From Bacteroidota bacterium (GTDB lineage: Bacteria > Bacteroidota > Bacteroidia > 2-12-FULL-35-15): a DNA stretch of 64,000 nt. Shown here in pieces: positions 1 through 9,741 of this stretch (positions are counted from its first letter, which is position 1; each line of letters opens with the position of its first letter). Location of the stretch: positions 124,001 through 188,000 of the forward strand of contig JADKIU010000001.1 in assembly GCA_016722565.1 (NCBI GenBank), given 5' to 3'. The notes beneath the pieces are model-generated. The model made no database searches. It was not told the origin of the DNA and saw nothing but the letters and a program-made list of their open reading frames with translations. The position numbers and the translations under genes are program-made.

Positions 1-587
1 TTTGGAGAAAATGGCACATTACATTGGGGAATTGGATGAGAGATTATTTATACATTCCTTTGGGTGGAAACAAGGAAGGAAAAGTTCGCATGTTCTTTAA
101 CTTGTTTGTTGTTTTTTTGTTGTCCGGATTCTGGCACGGTGCTTCATGGAACTTTATTGTTTGGGGATGTTTTCATGGATTGTTTTTAATTGCCGACAGG
201 CTGTTCCTTTTAAAATTTTATGCGGCTATCGGAAAGCTTCCAAGTATTTTAATCACATTTTTTATTGTGATGATGGGGTGGGTATTTTTCAGAGCAGATG
301 ATTTGCAGGATGCACGCGATTATTTTTACAAATTATTTTGTTTCGATTTTTCAACCACCCGCTTTATTTATCTAAATGATTTTTTCGCTGTGCTGACCCT
401 GGCTATTCTCTTTTCTTTTACGAGTGTTTTTACTGCCATTAAGCGCTTTCAAGACTCTTTTTTGTTCAACACCTATACGAATAGTAAAACAATGATTATT
501 GGCTTTCTTTGTGTTGCGCTGTTGATTCTTTCCATTAGTGGAATTTTGGGGGGTGGTTTTAATCCATTTATCTACTATCGCTTTTAA
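1..587 (+). CDS. MBOAT O-acyltransferase (AlgI-like), 5'-truncated by window edge
   Basis: The gene is open at the window edge (reading frame begins at base 3), so only about the last 194 residues are visible. Seen: the AlgI-type block WHITLGNWMRDYLYIPLGG, then FWHGASWNFIVWGCFHG, which carries the conserved histidines of the MBOAT active site, then several hydrophobic membrane segments. Family knowledge: AlgI/DltB-type proteins sit in the inner membrane and pass acetyl groups across it for acetylation of an exported polysaccharide. The stop overlaps the next start by one base (TAATG), and that gene encodes the SGNH partner, the usual AlgI/AlgJ pairing. Inference: it O-acetylates a surface or extracellular glycan of unknown structure. 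Confidence 0.93.
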   Translation, partial: WRKWHITLGNWMRDYLYIPLGGNKEGKVRMFFNLFVVFLLSGFWHGASWNFIVWGCFHGLFLIADRLFLLKFYAAIGKLPSILITFFIVMMGWVFFRADDLQDARDYFYKLFCFDFSTTRFIYLNDFFAVLTLAILFSFTSVFTAIKRFQDSFLFNTYTNSKTMIIGFLCVALLILSISGILGGGFNPFIYYRF

Positions 588-1921
588 TGGGGAAAAAACG
601 GAACATATCATCTACGAAACTAAAACAGGCTGTTTTGGTGTTTTTCTTTTTGTTGTTTTTTGCACCAATGATGCAGCAACAATTCAAAATCGTACAAGAA
701 AGAAATTTAGAGAACGTTGACAATTCAATCTCACACCCGACTTTTTCCTTTTCTCGCTGGTTTTCAGGAGCGTTTCAAAAGGAGTTGGAGCCGACATTGG
801 ACGTAAACATTGGATTTCGAAAAACAATGGTGCGCCTTCAAAATGAAATAAACTACCGGGTGTTCAACATTTCCAAAGCGGGTTCCGTAATCATTGGGAA
901 ACATGGCTATTTATTTGTCGAGAATTATGTTAATGCCACCAACGGTGCTGATTTTATTGGGTCGAGACGAATTGACATTATGATTGAAAAAGCAACTGTT
1001 GTGCAGCGTGAATTAAAGAAAAAAAACATTGATCTTGTTTTTTCTATTGCACCTGGTAAAGGAAGCTACTTCTCAGAATACATTCCTATAAATTATTATA
1101 AAAAAACCGACACAACAAATTACAATTGTTTCGCCAGTGCTTTTGCAAAATCCGAACTTCATTTTCTCGATCTTCACCATTTTTTTATTTCAAACAAAAC
1201 AAACATCAAACACCCTGTCTTTTCACAAATTGGTGTTCATTGGAGTGACTATGCCGCATTTCTTGCTGCTGACACTATTTCAAAATACATTTCACAATTA
1301 CGCGACATTAAAATGCCGGAAATATATATTTCTAAGATTGAACATAGAGACTCTATAAAAAGAACAGATAAAGATGCTGCCGGCCTAATGAACCTCTTTT
1401 CTTCTCCCCAGGGTTACACGTTGCCCTACTTAACCTTTTTCTGCAAACGAGATAGCGCTTCTATTAGGCCCCAATTGCTTACTGTCGCTGATAGCTACTT
1501 TAGTACAATCGTTGCAACATCACTTGTTGATAGCCTCTTCTCTGATTGGGACTATTGGATATATGAAAGGCGAAATGCTTCCGAGAAAAAGGGGCCTTTT
1601 AATTTTAAAAATGAAATCGAAAAAAGAGACGTTATTTTAATCCTTGCAACGGATGCTTCTTTATCACAATTTCCTTTTAACTTTATAAACGAAGCATATG
1701 AGGTATACGCACCAAAAGACAAATCCTATAAATTGATCAAAGACAAAGAATTTCGTTTTTTTGTTGCGGGTGCTTTCAAAAGTATACAAAAGAACAAGGT
1801 TTGGAAAAACGATATTAAACGTGCTGCTAAAGAGCTGAGGATTTCATATCTAGATCAATGCATCAACGTTGCTCTGTGGTTGTATCAAGAACAAGAATTG
1901 AAGAATAAAAAATTTATCTAG
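587..1921 (+). CDS. AlgJ/AlgX-like SGNH O-acetyltransferase partner
   Basis: 444 residues with an N-terminal membrane anchor (about residues 13-28) and an otherwise soluble, probably periplasmic body. Candidate active-site pieces are VHWSDYAAF (His218) and the block ADSYFST (Ser303), which fit the AlgJ/AlgX/DHHW arrangement. In those families an Asp normally lies two residues before the His (DxHW); here that position is Gly (GVHW), so the catalytic triad is atypical. One-base overlap with the upstream MBOAT gene implies translational coupling and a joint role in polysaccharide O-acetylation. A non-acetylating accessory role is also possible given the missing Asp. Confidence 0.75.
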   Translation: MGKKRNISSTKLKQAVLVFFFLLFFAPMMQQQFKIVQERNLENVDNSISHPTFSFSRWFSGAFQKELEPTLDVNIGFRKTMVRLQNEINYRVFNISKAGSVIIGKHGYLFVENYVNATNGADFIGSRRIDIMIEKATVVQRELKKKNIDLVFSIAPGKGSYFSEYIPINYYKKTDTTNYNCFASAFAKSELHFLDLHHFFISNKTNIKHPVFSQIGVHWSDYAAFLAADTISKYISQLRDIKMPEIYISKIEHRDSIKRTDKDAAGLMNLFSSPQGYTLPYLTFFCKRDSASIRPQLLTVADSYFSTIVATSLVDSLFSDWDYWIYERRNASEKKGPFNFKNEIEKRDVILILATDASLSQFPFNFINEAYEVYAPKDKSYKLIKDKEFRFFVAGAFKSIQKNKVWKNDIKRAAKELRISYLDQCINVALWLYQEQELKNKKFI

Positions 1922-1926
1922 ATCAA

Positions 1927-3816
1927 ATGCGTTTATCAAAATTTTATTCTGAAAAATTCTTCCTGGCTTTCTGCCTTATACTTGCATTCGGCTTGTTTGT
2001 TCTTCTAACTTTTTATTCTGAGGCTACATTTGATGCTGGGGATGGCATTCGACATTATTTAATTTCAAAATATTCTTGGAATCATCCGCACTTGTTTTTA
2101 GACAGTTGGGGGAAACCCTTTTTTACGCTCATTTCTTCACCCTTTTCTCAGTTTGGTTTTACTGGGATTACTCTTTTTAATATTTTATGCGGTATCGCTT
2201 CAGCCTATCTTGTTTTTAAAATTTCAAAAAAGCTAAACTATGGTAATTCATTACTTGCAATTCCATTTTTATTCTTCGCTCCCATTTATTTTCCTACGAT
2301 GAATAGCGGATTGACAGAACCATTTTTTGGATTTGTGCTTATTTTCTCGATTTATTTAATGACAGAACATCGATATGATTTTGCTGCCATTTTCGTTTCG
2401 TTTCTTCCTTTTGTAAGATCGGAGGGCTTTTTATTGTTGCCGCTTTTCTTTGTTGTTTTGATTTATTCTCGTTCTTTTCGACCTGCCTTGTTACTTTCTT
2501 TTGGAACGCTTCTTTATAGTTTTATTGGACTTCTGGTTTGGGGTGACTTTTTTTGGATAAAAAATCAGAATCCATATAACGGCACCAGTAGTGAATCTTA
2601 TGGTAGTGGGGAACTGTTAAGCTTCGTCTATTCCTATGACTACATTTGGGGACCTACGTTAGGGATTTTGTTCATAATTGGAATCTTAACAATTATCTAT
2701 AGGACCTTTTTTCCAAAAGAACTTGAAACGAAAAAACTCTCCTCATTTATAAACATTGAAACCGTTTTAATTGTCGGATCGTTTGTGGTCTATTTTGCGG
2801 CACACAGTATTATGTGGTGGAAAGGGCTAGCAAATTCAATGGGTTTGGTGCGCGTTTTTGCTGGCGTAATGCCTTGTGCTGCATTAATCTGTTTAAAAGG
2901 ATTTAACATCTTACTAACTCCGACATGGTTCAGAAATCAGTACGTAAAAATTCTAGTCACGGTCCTTGTTCTATTTTTTATTCTTAAAAAACCGTTCGTA
3001 AGTGAGTACTTCCCCTTCCGACTTACCAAGGAGCAATTAGTTATAAAAGATGTGTCCGTATGGATGAAAGCAGAAAACCATGATAAAAAGAAGTTGTATT
3101 ATCTCTACCCTTATCTTCCTCTTCTTTTAGATATTGATGCGTTTGACGAAAACAAGGCAACAGAGTTGTGGGGCATTTATAGACATATTAAGCAAGGGGG
3201 AATTAAAAGTATTCCTGATGGTACAATTGTTATTTGGGACGCACATTTTGGTCCAAATGAATGTGGTATTCCTCTTGAAAAATTAATGAGCGATCCAAAT
3301 TTTGATTTGCTCAAATCGTTTTATCCAAGAGAACGATTTACTACACTAGGCGGATTTCCTTTTTCTGTAAGTGTATTTCAAAAAAGAAGTCGCCCTAAAA
3401 TAGTCGAAGATTCCAGAAAAAATGAACTTGCATCATTCTCTTTTAATCTTTCAAATGGAAACGATCAGCTTAACAAGGAAGTCGAATACGGAAAAACATT
3501 AGAAAAGAAAACTTCCGAGTTCCCTTTGCATACAAACAAATTGATTTTTCAAACTGATTTTATCTCAGGAGCCAACGAAGCGAAAAACGCAATTGTTGTT
3601 TTAACTGTTGATAAAAAAGAGGGTGGTAATGTTTATTGGGAAGGTCAACCGTTAACGTTTTCTAATGATTCTAGTGGCATTAAAAAAGGCGAGGCGGTTT
3701 TTAATTTTTCGCCAGACGCCTTCTATACGTCTGATGTTGTAAAGGTTTTTGTTTGGAACAAAGAAAAAAAAGAGTTTCTTTTGCAAGGAAACAGGCTTTT
3801 TTGCTTAAAGAATTAG
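1927..3816 (+). CDS. Polytopic GT-C-like membrane protein, copy 1 of a tandem pair
   Basis: 629 residues with roughly ten hydrophobic segments in the first 350-400 residues, then a soluble tail. After the first membrane segment comes FDAGDGIRHYL (Asp36, Asp39), matching the acidic first-loop motif of lipid-phospho-sugar-dependent GT-C glycosyltransferases; WWKGLANSMGLVRV lies before the last segments. The final ~95 residues form a separate beta-rich domain ending in VKVFVWNKEKKEF. The next gene is a clear paralogue: 38 of 50 residues match in the block starting FDAGDG. It lies five bases after the SGNH gene, in the same run of genes. Function as a glycosyltransferase is inferred; donor and acceptor are unknown. 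Confidence 0.75.
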   Translation: MRLSKFYSEKFFLAFCLILAFGLFVLLTFYSEATFDAGDGIRHYLISKYSWNHPHLFLDSWGKPFFTLISSPFSQFGFTGITLFNILCGIASAYLVFKISKKLNYGNSLLAIPFLFFAPIYFPTMNSGLTEPFFGFVLIFSIYLMTEHRYDFAAIFVSFLPFVRSEGFLLLPLFFVVLIYSRSFRPALLLSFGTLLYSFIGLLVWGDFFWIKNQNPYNGTSSESYGSGELLSFVYSYDYIWGPTLGILFIIGILTIIYRTFFPKELETKKLSSFINIETVLIVGSFVVYFAAHSIMWWKGLANSMGLVRVFAGVMPCAALICLKGFNILLTPTWFRNQYVKILVTVLVLFFILKKPFVSEYFPFRLTKEQLVIKDVSVWMKAENHDKKKLYYLYPYLPLLLDIDAFDENKATELWGIYRHIKQGGIKSIPDGTIVIWDAHFGPNECGIPLEKLMSDPNFDLLKSFYPRERFTTLGGFPFSVSVFQKRSRPKIVEDSRKNELASFSFNLSNGNDQLNKEVEYGKTLEKKTSEFPLHTNKLIFQTDFISGANEAKNAIVVLTVDKKEGGNVYWEGQPLTFSNDSSGIKKGEAVFNFSPDAFYTSDVVKVFVWNKEKKEFLLQGNRLFCLKN

Positions 3817-3868
3817 CTTTTACTTCACAAAAAGAGACTTAAATCAATTTAGATACATATTTTTGTAT

Positions 3869-5812
3869 ATGTTCAAAAATACTATTTATAGCAAAGGGGT
3901 ACTATTTCTTTGTATTCTGCTTTTCGCTCTCTTTTTCTGTGTTGCATATTTTTCCGATGCAACATTTGATGCAGGAGATGGAATTCGTCATTATCTGGTT
4001 TCTAGATACTCGTGGAAACACCCCGATTTACTTTTGTACAGCTGGGGCAAACCTTTCTTTACAATTGTTTCCTCACCTTTTTCACAATTTGGTTTTATGG
4101 GAATGGCCGTATTCAATATTCTTTGCGGAATTGGAGCTGCCTTTTTCTCTTATAAAATTGCCAAACAACTCAATCTAAATTACGCCTTTTTAGCAATCCC
4201 CTTTTTACTTTTCACACCTTGCTTTTTCCCAACACTAAATAGTGGCCTAACCGAACCATTTTTTGCTTTTGTTTTGATTGCTTCCATTTATTTAGTCTTT
4301 ATCGAGCGCTATTTTTTTGCCTGTATTCTTGTTTCCTTTTTGCCATTTATAAGAACCGAGGGCAATATGATTTTGCCTCTTTTTTTTATTGTGCTTATTT
4401 ACCGAAAAAAATTTCTGTCTATCCCTCTTCTTGCTTTCGGAACGTTCGTTTATAGTCTGATTGGATATTTTTATTTTAACGACTTCTTTTGGATTAAAAA
4501 CCAAAACCCCTATGATGGCGCAAATAGGGCTTTTTATGGAAGTGGGGAGTTACTACACTTTGTTAAAAGTTATAATTTTATTTGGGGGTCGGCATTAACA
4601 ATTCTTTTTGGTTGTGGGCTTCTTATGCTTCTTTTGTTTTGTATTAAAACAATCAAAGCAAGGGAATTAAAAGAGTCTAAGTTGCCAGAAGAGTTAATTT
4701 TAATCTACGGTAGCTTTGCAGTCTATTTTATCGCACACTCTATTATGTGGTGGAAAGGACTTGCAAACTCACTCGGTTTATTGAGGGTCATTGCTGGTGT
4801 TGCCCCCTGCTCTGCACTTATTTGTTTGCGAGGGCTTCAGCTTATTGCGATACCATATGTTCGTGAAAAGAAAATACTGCATTGGGCTGTAATTTCCATT
4901 CTTACTTTCTGGGTAATCAGAAGCCCCTTTAAGCATGAATATTTTCCATATAAGCTCGACAAAGAACAGGAGCTTATAAAAGAAGCCGGAGATTGGTTTA
5001 AGTCATCAGAATACACGCAAGAGAAGGTTTACTATTTATATCCATACTTGGCTCATGTGTTGAATGTTGATTCATTTGACCCGAATAAAGTTGGTGAACT
5101 TTGGGGATTATATCCAACAATAAAAGAGTGGGGAATTGGGGCGATTCCAGACAGCACCATTGTTTTTTGGGATGCTCATTTCGGACCCAATGAGTGTAAA
5201 ATTCCGTTGGATACCATTATGAATGATCCTAATTTTGAGCTAATAAAAACATTTAAACCCACAACACCTTTTCAGGTTCTTGGAGGGTATGATTTTGCTG
5301 TTTATGTTTTTTTAAAACTCGAAAAGCCAAAAGAAATGGAGGTCCTTTCATCTGATTTTATTCAACTAGAAGAGCAACAACCCTTTCTTGAAAACACAAA
5401 TACGATTTCAACAAGTAAATCTTTTTCTGGCAAAAACAGTAGCATGCTTTCTGCACAAAATGAATATAGCGTTACGATTAATAGAAGTGTTTCTTCGATT
5501 CCTTCTGGTACAAAAAAAGTAATTGTTAATTTTAAACTCTTTGACCCAAACAACAATTCCCAAAATGCCGTTACGGTTTTATCCATAGACGATGAAACAA
5601 AAAAAAATCTATTGTGGGTCGGGGAACCAATTCAAAAGGAACAACCTGATTCAGCCGGCTGGACTACTGTTTCTGCTTCTTTTCTAATTTCTGAAACAAT
5701 CAAAGACGAACAAAAAAAGGATACTATGAAGATCTATATCTGGAACAAAGAAAAAAAAGAATTTTACATTGATGATATTAAAATTGATTTTTGGGGCTTT
5801 TCAAAAAATTAA
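3869..5812 (+). CDS. Polytopic GT-C-like membrane protein, copy 2 of a tandem pair
   Basis: 647 residues from the ATG at 3869; a TTG two codons upstream is possible but less likely. It has the same architecture as its neighbour: FDAGDGIRHYL after the first membrane segment, NSGLTEPFF, WWKGLANSLGLLRV, then a soluble part with WDAHFGPNEC and LGGYDFAVYVF, and a C-terminal beta-rich domain ending near KIYIWNKEKKEF. The tail linker is longer and Ser/Thr-rich. Conservation of the acidic loop in both copies suggests both are functional. Probable role, by inference: transfer of a sugar from a polyprenyl-phosphate donor onto a surface glycan or secreted protein. Confidence 0.75.
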   Translation: MFKNTIYSKGVLFLCILLFALFFCVAYFSDATFDAGDGIRHYLVSRYSWKHPDLLLYSWGKPFFTIVSSPFSQFGFMGMAVFNILCGIGAAFFSYKIAKQLNLNYAFLAIPFLLFTPCFFPTLNSGLTEPFFAFVLIASIYLVFIERYFFACILVSFLPFIRTEGNMILPLFFIVLIYRKKFLSIPLLAFGTFVYSLIGYFYFNDFFWIKNQNPYDGANRAFYGSGELLHFVKSYNFIWGSALTILFGCGLLMLLLFCIKTIKARELKESKLPEELILIYGSFAVYFIAHSIMWWKGLANSLGLLRVIAGVAPCSALICLRGLQLIAIPYVREKKILHWAVISILTFWVIRSPFKHEYFPYKLDKEQELIKEAGDWFKSSEYTQEKVYYLYPYLAHVLNVDSFDPNKVGELWGLYPTIKEWGIGAIPDSTIVFWDAHFGPNECKIPLDTIMNDPNFELIKTFKPTTPFQVLGGYDFAVYVFLKLEKPKEMEVLSSDFIQLEEQQPFLENTNTISTSKSFSGKNSSMLSAQNEYSVTINRSVSSIPSGTKKVIVNFKLFDPNNNSQNAVTVLSIDDETKKNLLWVGEPIQKEQPDSAGWTTVSASFLISETIKDEQKKDTMKIYIWNKEKKEFYIDDIKIDFWGFSKN

Positions 5813-5825
5813 CTCCGACTAAAAT

Positions 5826-7361
5826 ATGATGCTGCAACCTGAAAAGTTCTCCAAATTATTCCCATATTTTCTATTTTGCATTATCTGTTCTTTTGTTGTC
5901 GCCTTCCGCTGGCTTGTCCTTAGAGATTTTTCTTTTAAATATCCGGATAGCGATCAAGCAATAATGTGGAACTCTGCCATCGAGTTTTCTAAGGGTCACT
6001 TTTATGAACCCAAATTCTGGGGACAAAGCTATAACTCCATGCTTGAAGGGTTACTTGCGGTGCCGCTAATCTATTTATCTATTCCTGTTTACAAAGCACT
6101 TCCAGTAGTAACCTCTTTTCTTGCTCTCTTTCCTTTTTTTCTTGTAAGTAGTATCTGCTTATCAAAAAATCTAAAAACACAAGCCATTATTGTTATTTGT
6201 CTTCCACTTTTTTTACCCATAGAATATGACTTTCTTACGAGCCTTTCCAGGGGCTTTGTAACCGGAATATTCATCTCATCCTTTGGCTGGATTGCCATCT
6301 TTTATAAAGAAAAGCCTTGGGCATATTTTTGTTTTGGATTTTTCACCTTGTGTGGCTATCTGTTAAATCAAAACGCTTTACTCCTGACATTTCCTCTTTT
6401 TGTTTTTTTATTCTTAAACGGTTTAAAGCAGCTGTCTTTCTACATTTACGGTGGAATTGGGGTTGTCCTTGGCGGATTAGTTTTGTTTCTTTCAAATAAT
6501 TTTTACGTTAAAAACCCAAGTTACAGCACGATGCCTGTGCCATCATTTAAAATTCGAACGGAACTATTCGAGTTGTTATTTCAGCAGCCGAATAAACATT
6601 TGAATTTTGTTTCTCCCCTTTTTTGGAATTCCGGGGTGCTCGTTTTTTTACTCTTACTTCTGCTTATATTCCTTTTCATTAAGCAGAAAAAAAAGGTGTT
6701 GGCAGCTGTTGCTTTTATATTTACACTGTGCATCATTGCCTCCTTTGGATTAGAGAAAATTTACAATGGAACCGATTCTGTATATTTCTCATATGCTAGA
6801 ATGTTTTTGGCCATCCCTATTGGATTTGTCTTTTTTGTTCCTTTTTTGAATATCACATCTAAATGGGTCTCCTCGCTTTTTGTTATCGTTTCTCTTGCCT
6901 TTTTTGTTGCTAAGGTTCACCTTTTACCTGACACCATCAGCAGCAATGTTGACCACAAAAAAGAACACACCATCGCTGTTGACCCGATTGAATATGTAAA
7001 TACGGTTTGTCAAAAATTAAATTATTATTCACAAAAAAACAAAACCGAATTAGTTGTCATAAACAGCCATGGGTATTATGATTTTATAGATTTTGGTTGT
7101 GCTGCATGCATAGACTCTTTTCCAAAAACGTTACGCCCCGAATTTGAAAGAAGAACATGGCGTTTAGTAGAGGATAAAGAAACCATTTATGCTAATATCA
7201 TTGTTGTTGACGAACACCAGAAACTCGCACATCTGCTGCCTCTGCTGAGCGCAAAATCGATTCACTACTTAAATATAAATGGGTATTACATTATCTCCAA
7301 TAATTCGCTTAAAACAATCGATTTTTTAGCCCTTTTGAATATTCCTGTGAGAAAATTCTAA
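5826..7361 (+). CDS. Polytopic membrane protein, probable GT-C glycosyltransferase
   Basis: 511 residues, about ten to eleven hydrophobic segments up to residue ~365 and a soluble tail of ~145 residues containing CAACID. The loop after the first segment reads YPDSDQAIMWNS (acidic pair near residues 41-43), then FWGQSYNSMLEG, a pattern of GT-C/PMT-like enzymes. It starts 14 bases after the preceding GT-C gene and so is likely co-transcribed. It lacks the C-terminal WN-motif module found in the two upstream genes. Enzyme identity is inferred from topology and the acidic loop only. Confidence 0.65.
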   Translation: MMLQPEKFSKLFPYFLFCIICSFVVAFRWLVLRDFSFKYPDSDQAIMWNSAIEFSKGHFYEPKFWGQSYNSMLEGLLAVPLIYLSIPVYKALPVVTSFLALFPFFLVSSICLSKNLKTQAIIVICLPLFLPIEYDFLTSLSRGFVTGIFISSFGWIAIFYKEKPWAYFCFGFFTLCGYLLNQNALLLTFPLFVFLFLNGLKQLSFYIYGGIGVVLGGLVLFLSNNFYVKNPSYSTMPVPSFKIRTELFELLFQQPNKHLNFVSPLFWNSGVLVFLLLLLLIFLFIKQKKKVLAAVAFIFTLCIIASFGLEKIYNGTDSVYFSYARMFLAIPIGFVFFVPFLNITSKWVSSLFVIVSLAFFVAKVHLLPDTISSNVDHKKEHTIAVDPIEYVNTVCQKLNYYSQKNKTELVVINSHGYYDFIDFGCAACIDSFPKTLRPEFERRTWRLVEDKETIYANIIVVDEHQKLAHLLPLLSAKSIHYLNINGYYIISNNSLKTIDFLALLNIPVRKF

Positions 7362-7407
7362 TGGTGCTTAAAAAAATCAAACATGCTGGTGATATAAAAT
7401 TTCTGGA

Positions 7408-8982
7408 CTATTCTTTCTTAAAGAGGCTAACGGAAGAAGATTGGTAAACAACATGATAGCCATCAGATATCCTATTTACGATTTCATCGTATTCGATACA
7501 TCCTGTTTTGTCACCATAAACAAGTACGAAATCAATGTCCTTTGTTTCTTTTATATTTTGTTTCTGGCAATTCCCGGGGGCGATAGTATATCCCCCTGCT
7601 ATAAAGTGTATGTTTTTAGAGCAATTCCATACAACGGGAAAATATCCTTTTGTCGCCTCATAATTGCTTAATACAAGTGTCTGTTTTTCTGCTCCGATAT
7701 TTTCAACAAGATGTCCAGTATCCCATTTTGTCCGTCCCGTCAGATTAAAGTGAAGAACAACTGAATTCGGTGAAATTTTATCAAAAGCCGGCTCAAGCTT
7801 TTTTCTTTCTATATTCCGCTCAGATAGTCCTTCTTTTTTTATATCCATTAAATTGGTATAAGAAAAAATCAAAACAGAAAACAACAATAAACGAGTTTTG
7901 ATATCCGGCTGTTTTTGAAAACTGGCAAACAATAATAAAAAGAAAAAACCTAGATAAACAAATCGAATTGTGATGTAGCCTCCATAACCATCATCATTCG
8001 GCATAACAAATGCTAAAATAAACATTAGTAAACACATCAATAAAAAAAGATGCCCTGGAGATTTTAAAAGAGCAAGCACTTTTTGTTTCCTGTTTATTTG
8101 ATGGTTTACAGATATACTATTTTGTATTGCTGTTAATAAAAACAAAAAGGTAAGCAACAGAACAAACAGCGCAGAATATGCTTTTTCTTTATAAACATCT
8201 AAGCTAAATGCGTCACCATTTATTATCATTTGAATGACATTATTGGCGCCCAAATACTGAATGTCTGCCAGTTGTTTTGCTGGTCTATTTAGAAAGTAGG
8301 TTGCTGTAAGATATAAAAAGGGGAGAGCACAAATTAAAATCGGAAGCCCCCTCTTTAGTATTTTTTTAAAGCTTCCTTCTTCTTTATAATTGGATGTAGC
8401 TAAAATATGAACAGCAATAAAAAGAACAGATACAATGAAGATGAATAAATGTGAAAAATATATGGCAAAAAACAAAAACCAAAGAATCACATAAAAATAA
8501 ACACTCCTCTTTTCGTTGTTTTTTAGCCAAAATGAAATTAAAATTGTAAGAAACAACACTCCTATTGTAAAATTATAAAAGCCAAGATAAAGCAAACCAT
8601 AGTGTGTAAAAGGAAAGAAGAAATAAGAAAAAAGAATGTTTTGTGGGGCAATTTGGCCTATTATTTTTCTGAAAAAAATAGGCATTAGAATTAATATAAT
8701 GGAAATCAATATTTTTTCAGCGATAGAATATTTGAAAAAATAAGAAAGAATCAACAACAGAAAATGACCGGACCAATTAGGAACTAATTCTGAGTTTATG
8801 CTATAAACTGATGAAAAAATGCTGGAGGGGTCAGTGAGCAAACTACTAATAATTGCAACATTGTTGTTATGGGAACCACCATCAAGTGTCACAAAATATT
8901 TTACACCAAACACTGGGGCAACATTCACAATCAAAACCAATAAAAAAACAAAAGGTTCTATTTTATTAAGTCTTTTTAGCAT
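7408..8982 (-). CDS. Polytopic membrane protein of unknown function, possibly GT-C-like
   Basis: 524 residues from the ATG at 8982 (a TTG two codons upstream is the alternative). About eleven hydrophobic segments up to residue ~400; the first loop has TLDGGSHNNN, and SELVPNWSGHFLL follows, vaguely like a GT-C acceptor/donor loop but without a clean acidic pair. A soluble C-terminal part of ~120 residues has HFNLTGRTKWDTGHL. It converges with the + strand gene ending at 7361 and follows the GT2 gene by 33 bases, so it probably belongs to a - strand glycan operon starting at 11652. I do not recognise a specific family. Confidence 0.6.
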   Translation of the reverse strand: MLKRLNKIEPFVFLLVLIVNVAPVFGVKYFVTLDGGSHNNNVAIISSLLTDPSSIFSSVYSINSELVPNWSGHFLLLILSYFFKYSIAEKILISIILILMPIFFRKIIGQIAPQNILFSYFFFPFTHYGLLYLGFYNFTIGVLFLTILISFWLKNNEKRSVYFYVILWFLFFAIYFSHLFIFIVSVLFIAVHILATSNYKEEGSFKKILKRGLPILICALPFLYLTATYFLNRPAKQLADIQYLGANNVIQMIINGDAFSLDVYKEKAYSALFVLLLTFLFLLTAIQNSISVNHQINRKQKVLALLKSPGHLFLLMCLLMFILAFVMPNDDGYGGYITIRFVYLGFFFLLLFASFQKQPDIKTRLLLFSVLIFSYTNLMDIKKEGLSERNIERKKLEPAFDKISPNSVVLHFNLTGRTKWDTGHLVENIGAEKQTLVLSNYEATKGYFPVVWNCSKNIHFIAGGYTIAPGNCQKQNIKETKDIDFVLVYGDKTGCIEYDEIVNRISDGYHVVYQSSSVSLFKKE

Positions 8983-9015
8983 GCGCAACTCCTGTCTGTT
9001 GATTAATAAATAATA

Positions 9016-9738
9016 CTATTTACTAAACACATTATATTTTAAAATGCACCAAATCGCTCTAAAACCGTCTTTCCAGCCAATTTTTTTACCTTCTTCATAG
9101 GTTCTTCCATAATAGGAAATTCCCACTTCGTAAATTCTGATTTTGTGCACACGAGAAATCTTTGCGGTTACTTCCGGCTCAAAACCAAAACGTTTTTCTT
9201 TCAACTTTATGCTTTGAATTATGTCGGTGCGAAATAATTTATAACAGGTTTCCATATCCGACAAGTTCAGGTTGGTAAACATGTTGGACATAAACGTCAA
9301 CATTTTGTTTCCTATGGTATGCCAGAAAAACAAAATGCGATGCGGTTCTCCTCCTGCAAAGCGTGATCCATACACCACATCTGCAAAGCCGTTCACAATT
9401 GGTTTTAAAAGAATATTGTATTCTTCCGGATCGTATTCCAAATCAGCATCCTGAATGATTAAATACTCACCAGTTGCCAACGAAATTCCTTTGTGTAGCG
9501 CAGCTCCCTTTCCTTGGTTGTACTCTTGATTAAACAAACGAATGTTGTGGTCCGGATGGTCTGCAATGTATTTTTCAATTGTTTCCTTCGTAGCATCTTT
9601 GGAACAATCGTTCACAATAATGATTTCCTTTTGAATATCATTCAAGAGTTTTACGGCAATCACTTTGTTTAAAATAAAGTGAATGGTTGCTGCTTCGTTG
9701 TAAGCAGGAATAACAATTGATAATTTATTTATTTTCAT
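9016..9738 (-). CDS. Family 2 glycosyltransferase, polyprenyl-phosphate sugar synthase type
   Basis: 240 residues with a full GT-A fold: LSIVIPAYNEAATI at the N-terminus, VNDCSKDAT, and the DxD-type metal motif DADLEYDPEEY near residue 98. No C-terminal membrane segments are seen, like DPM1-type enzymes, which load a sugar from a nucleotide donor onto a polyprenyl phosphate at the inner face of the membrane. It starts three bases after the end of the GT-C gene upstream (9742-11652). Inference: it makes the lipid-linked sugar used by the neighbouring GT-C enzymes. The sugar cannot be deduced. Confidence 0.9.
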   Translation of the reverse strand: MKINKLSIVIPAYNEAATIHFILNKVIAVKLLNDIQKEIIIVNDCSKDATKETIEKYIADHPDHNIRLFNQEYNQGKGAALHKGISLATGEYLIIQDADLEYDPEEYNILLKPIVNGFADVVYGSRFAGGEPHRILFFWHTIGNKMLTFMSNMFTNLNLSDMETCYKLFRTDIIQSIKLKEKRFGFEPEVTAKISRVHKIRIYEVGISYYGRTYEEGKKIGWKDGFRAIWCILKYNVFSK

Positions 9739-9741
9739 TTC

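Noticed and set aside
3858..3865. TATTTTTG promoter-like element before the second GT-C copy
   Set aside because: It ends three bases before the ATG, which would put the transcription start inside the gene; no matching TTTG at -33. Probably chance in AT-rich DNA.
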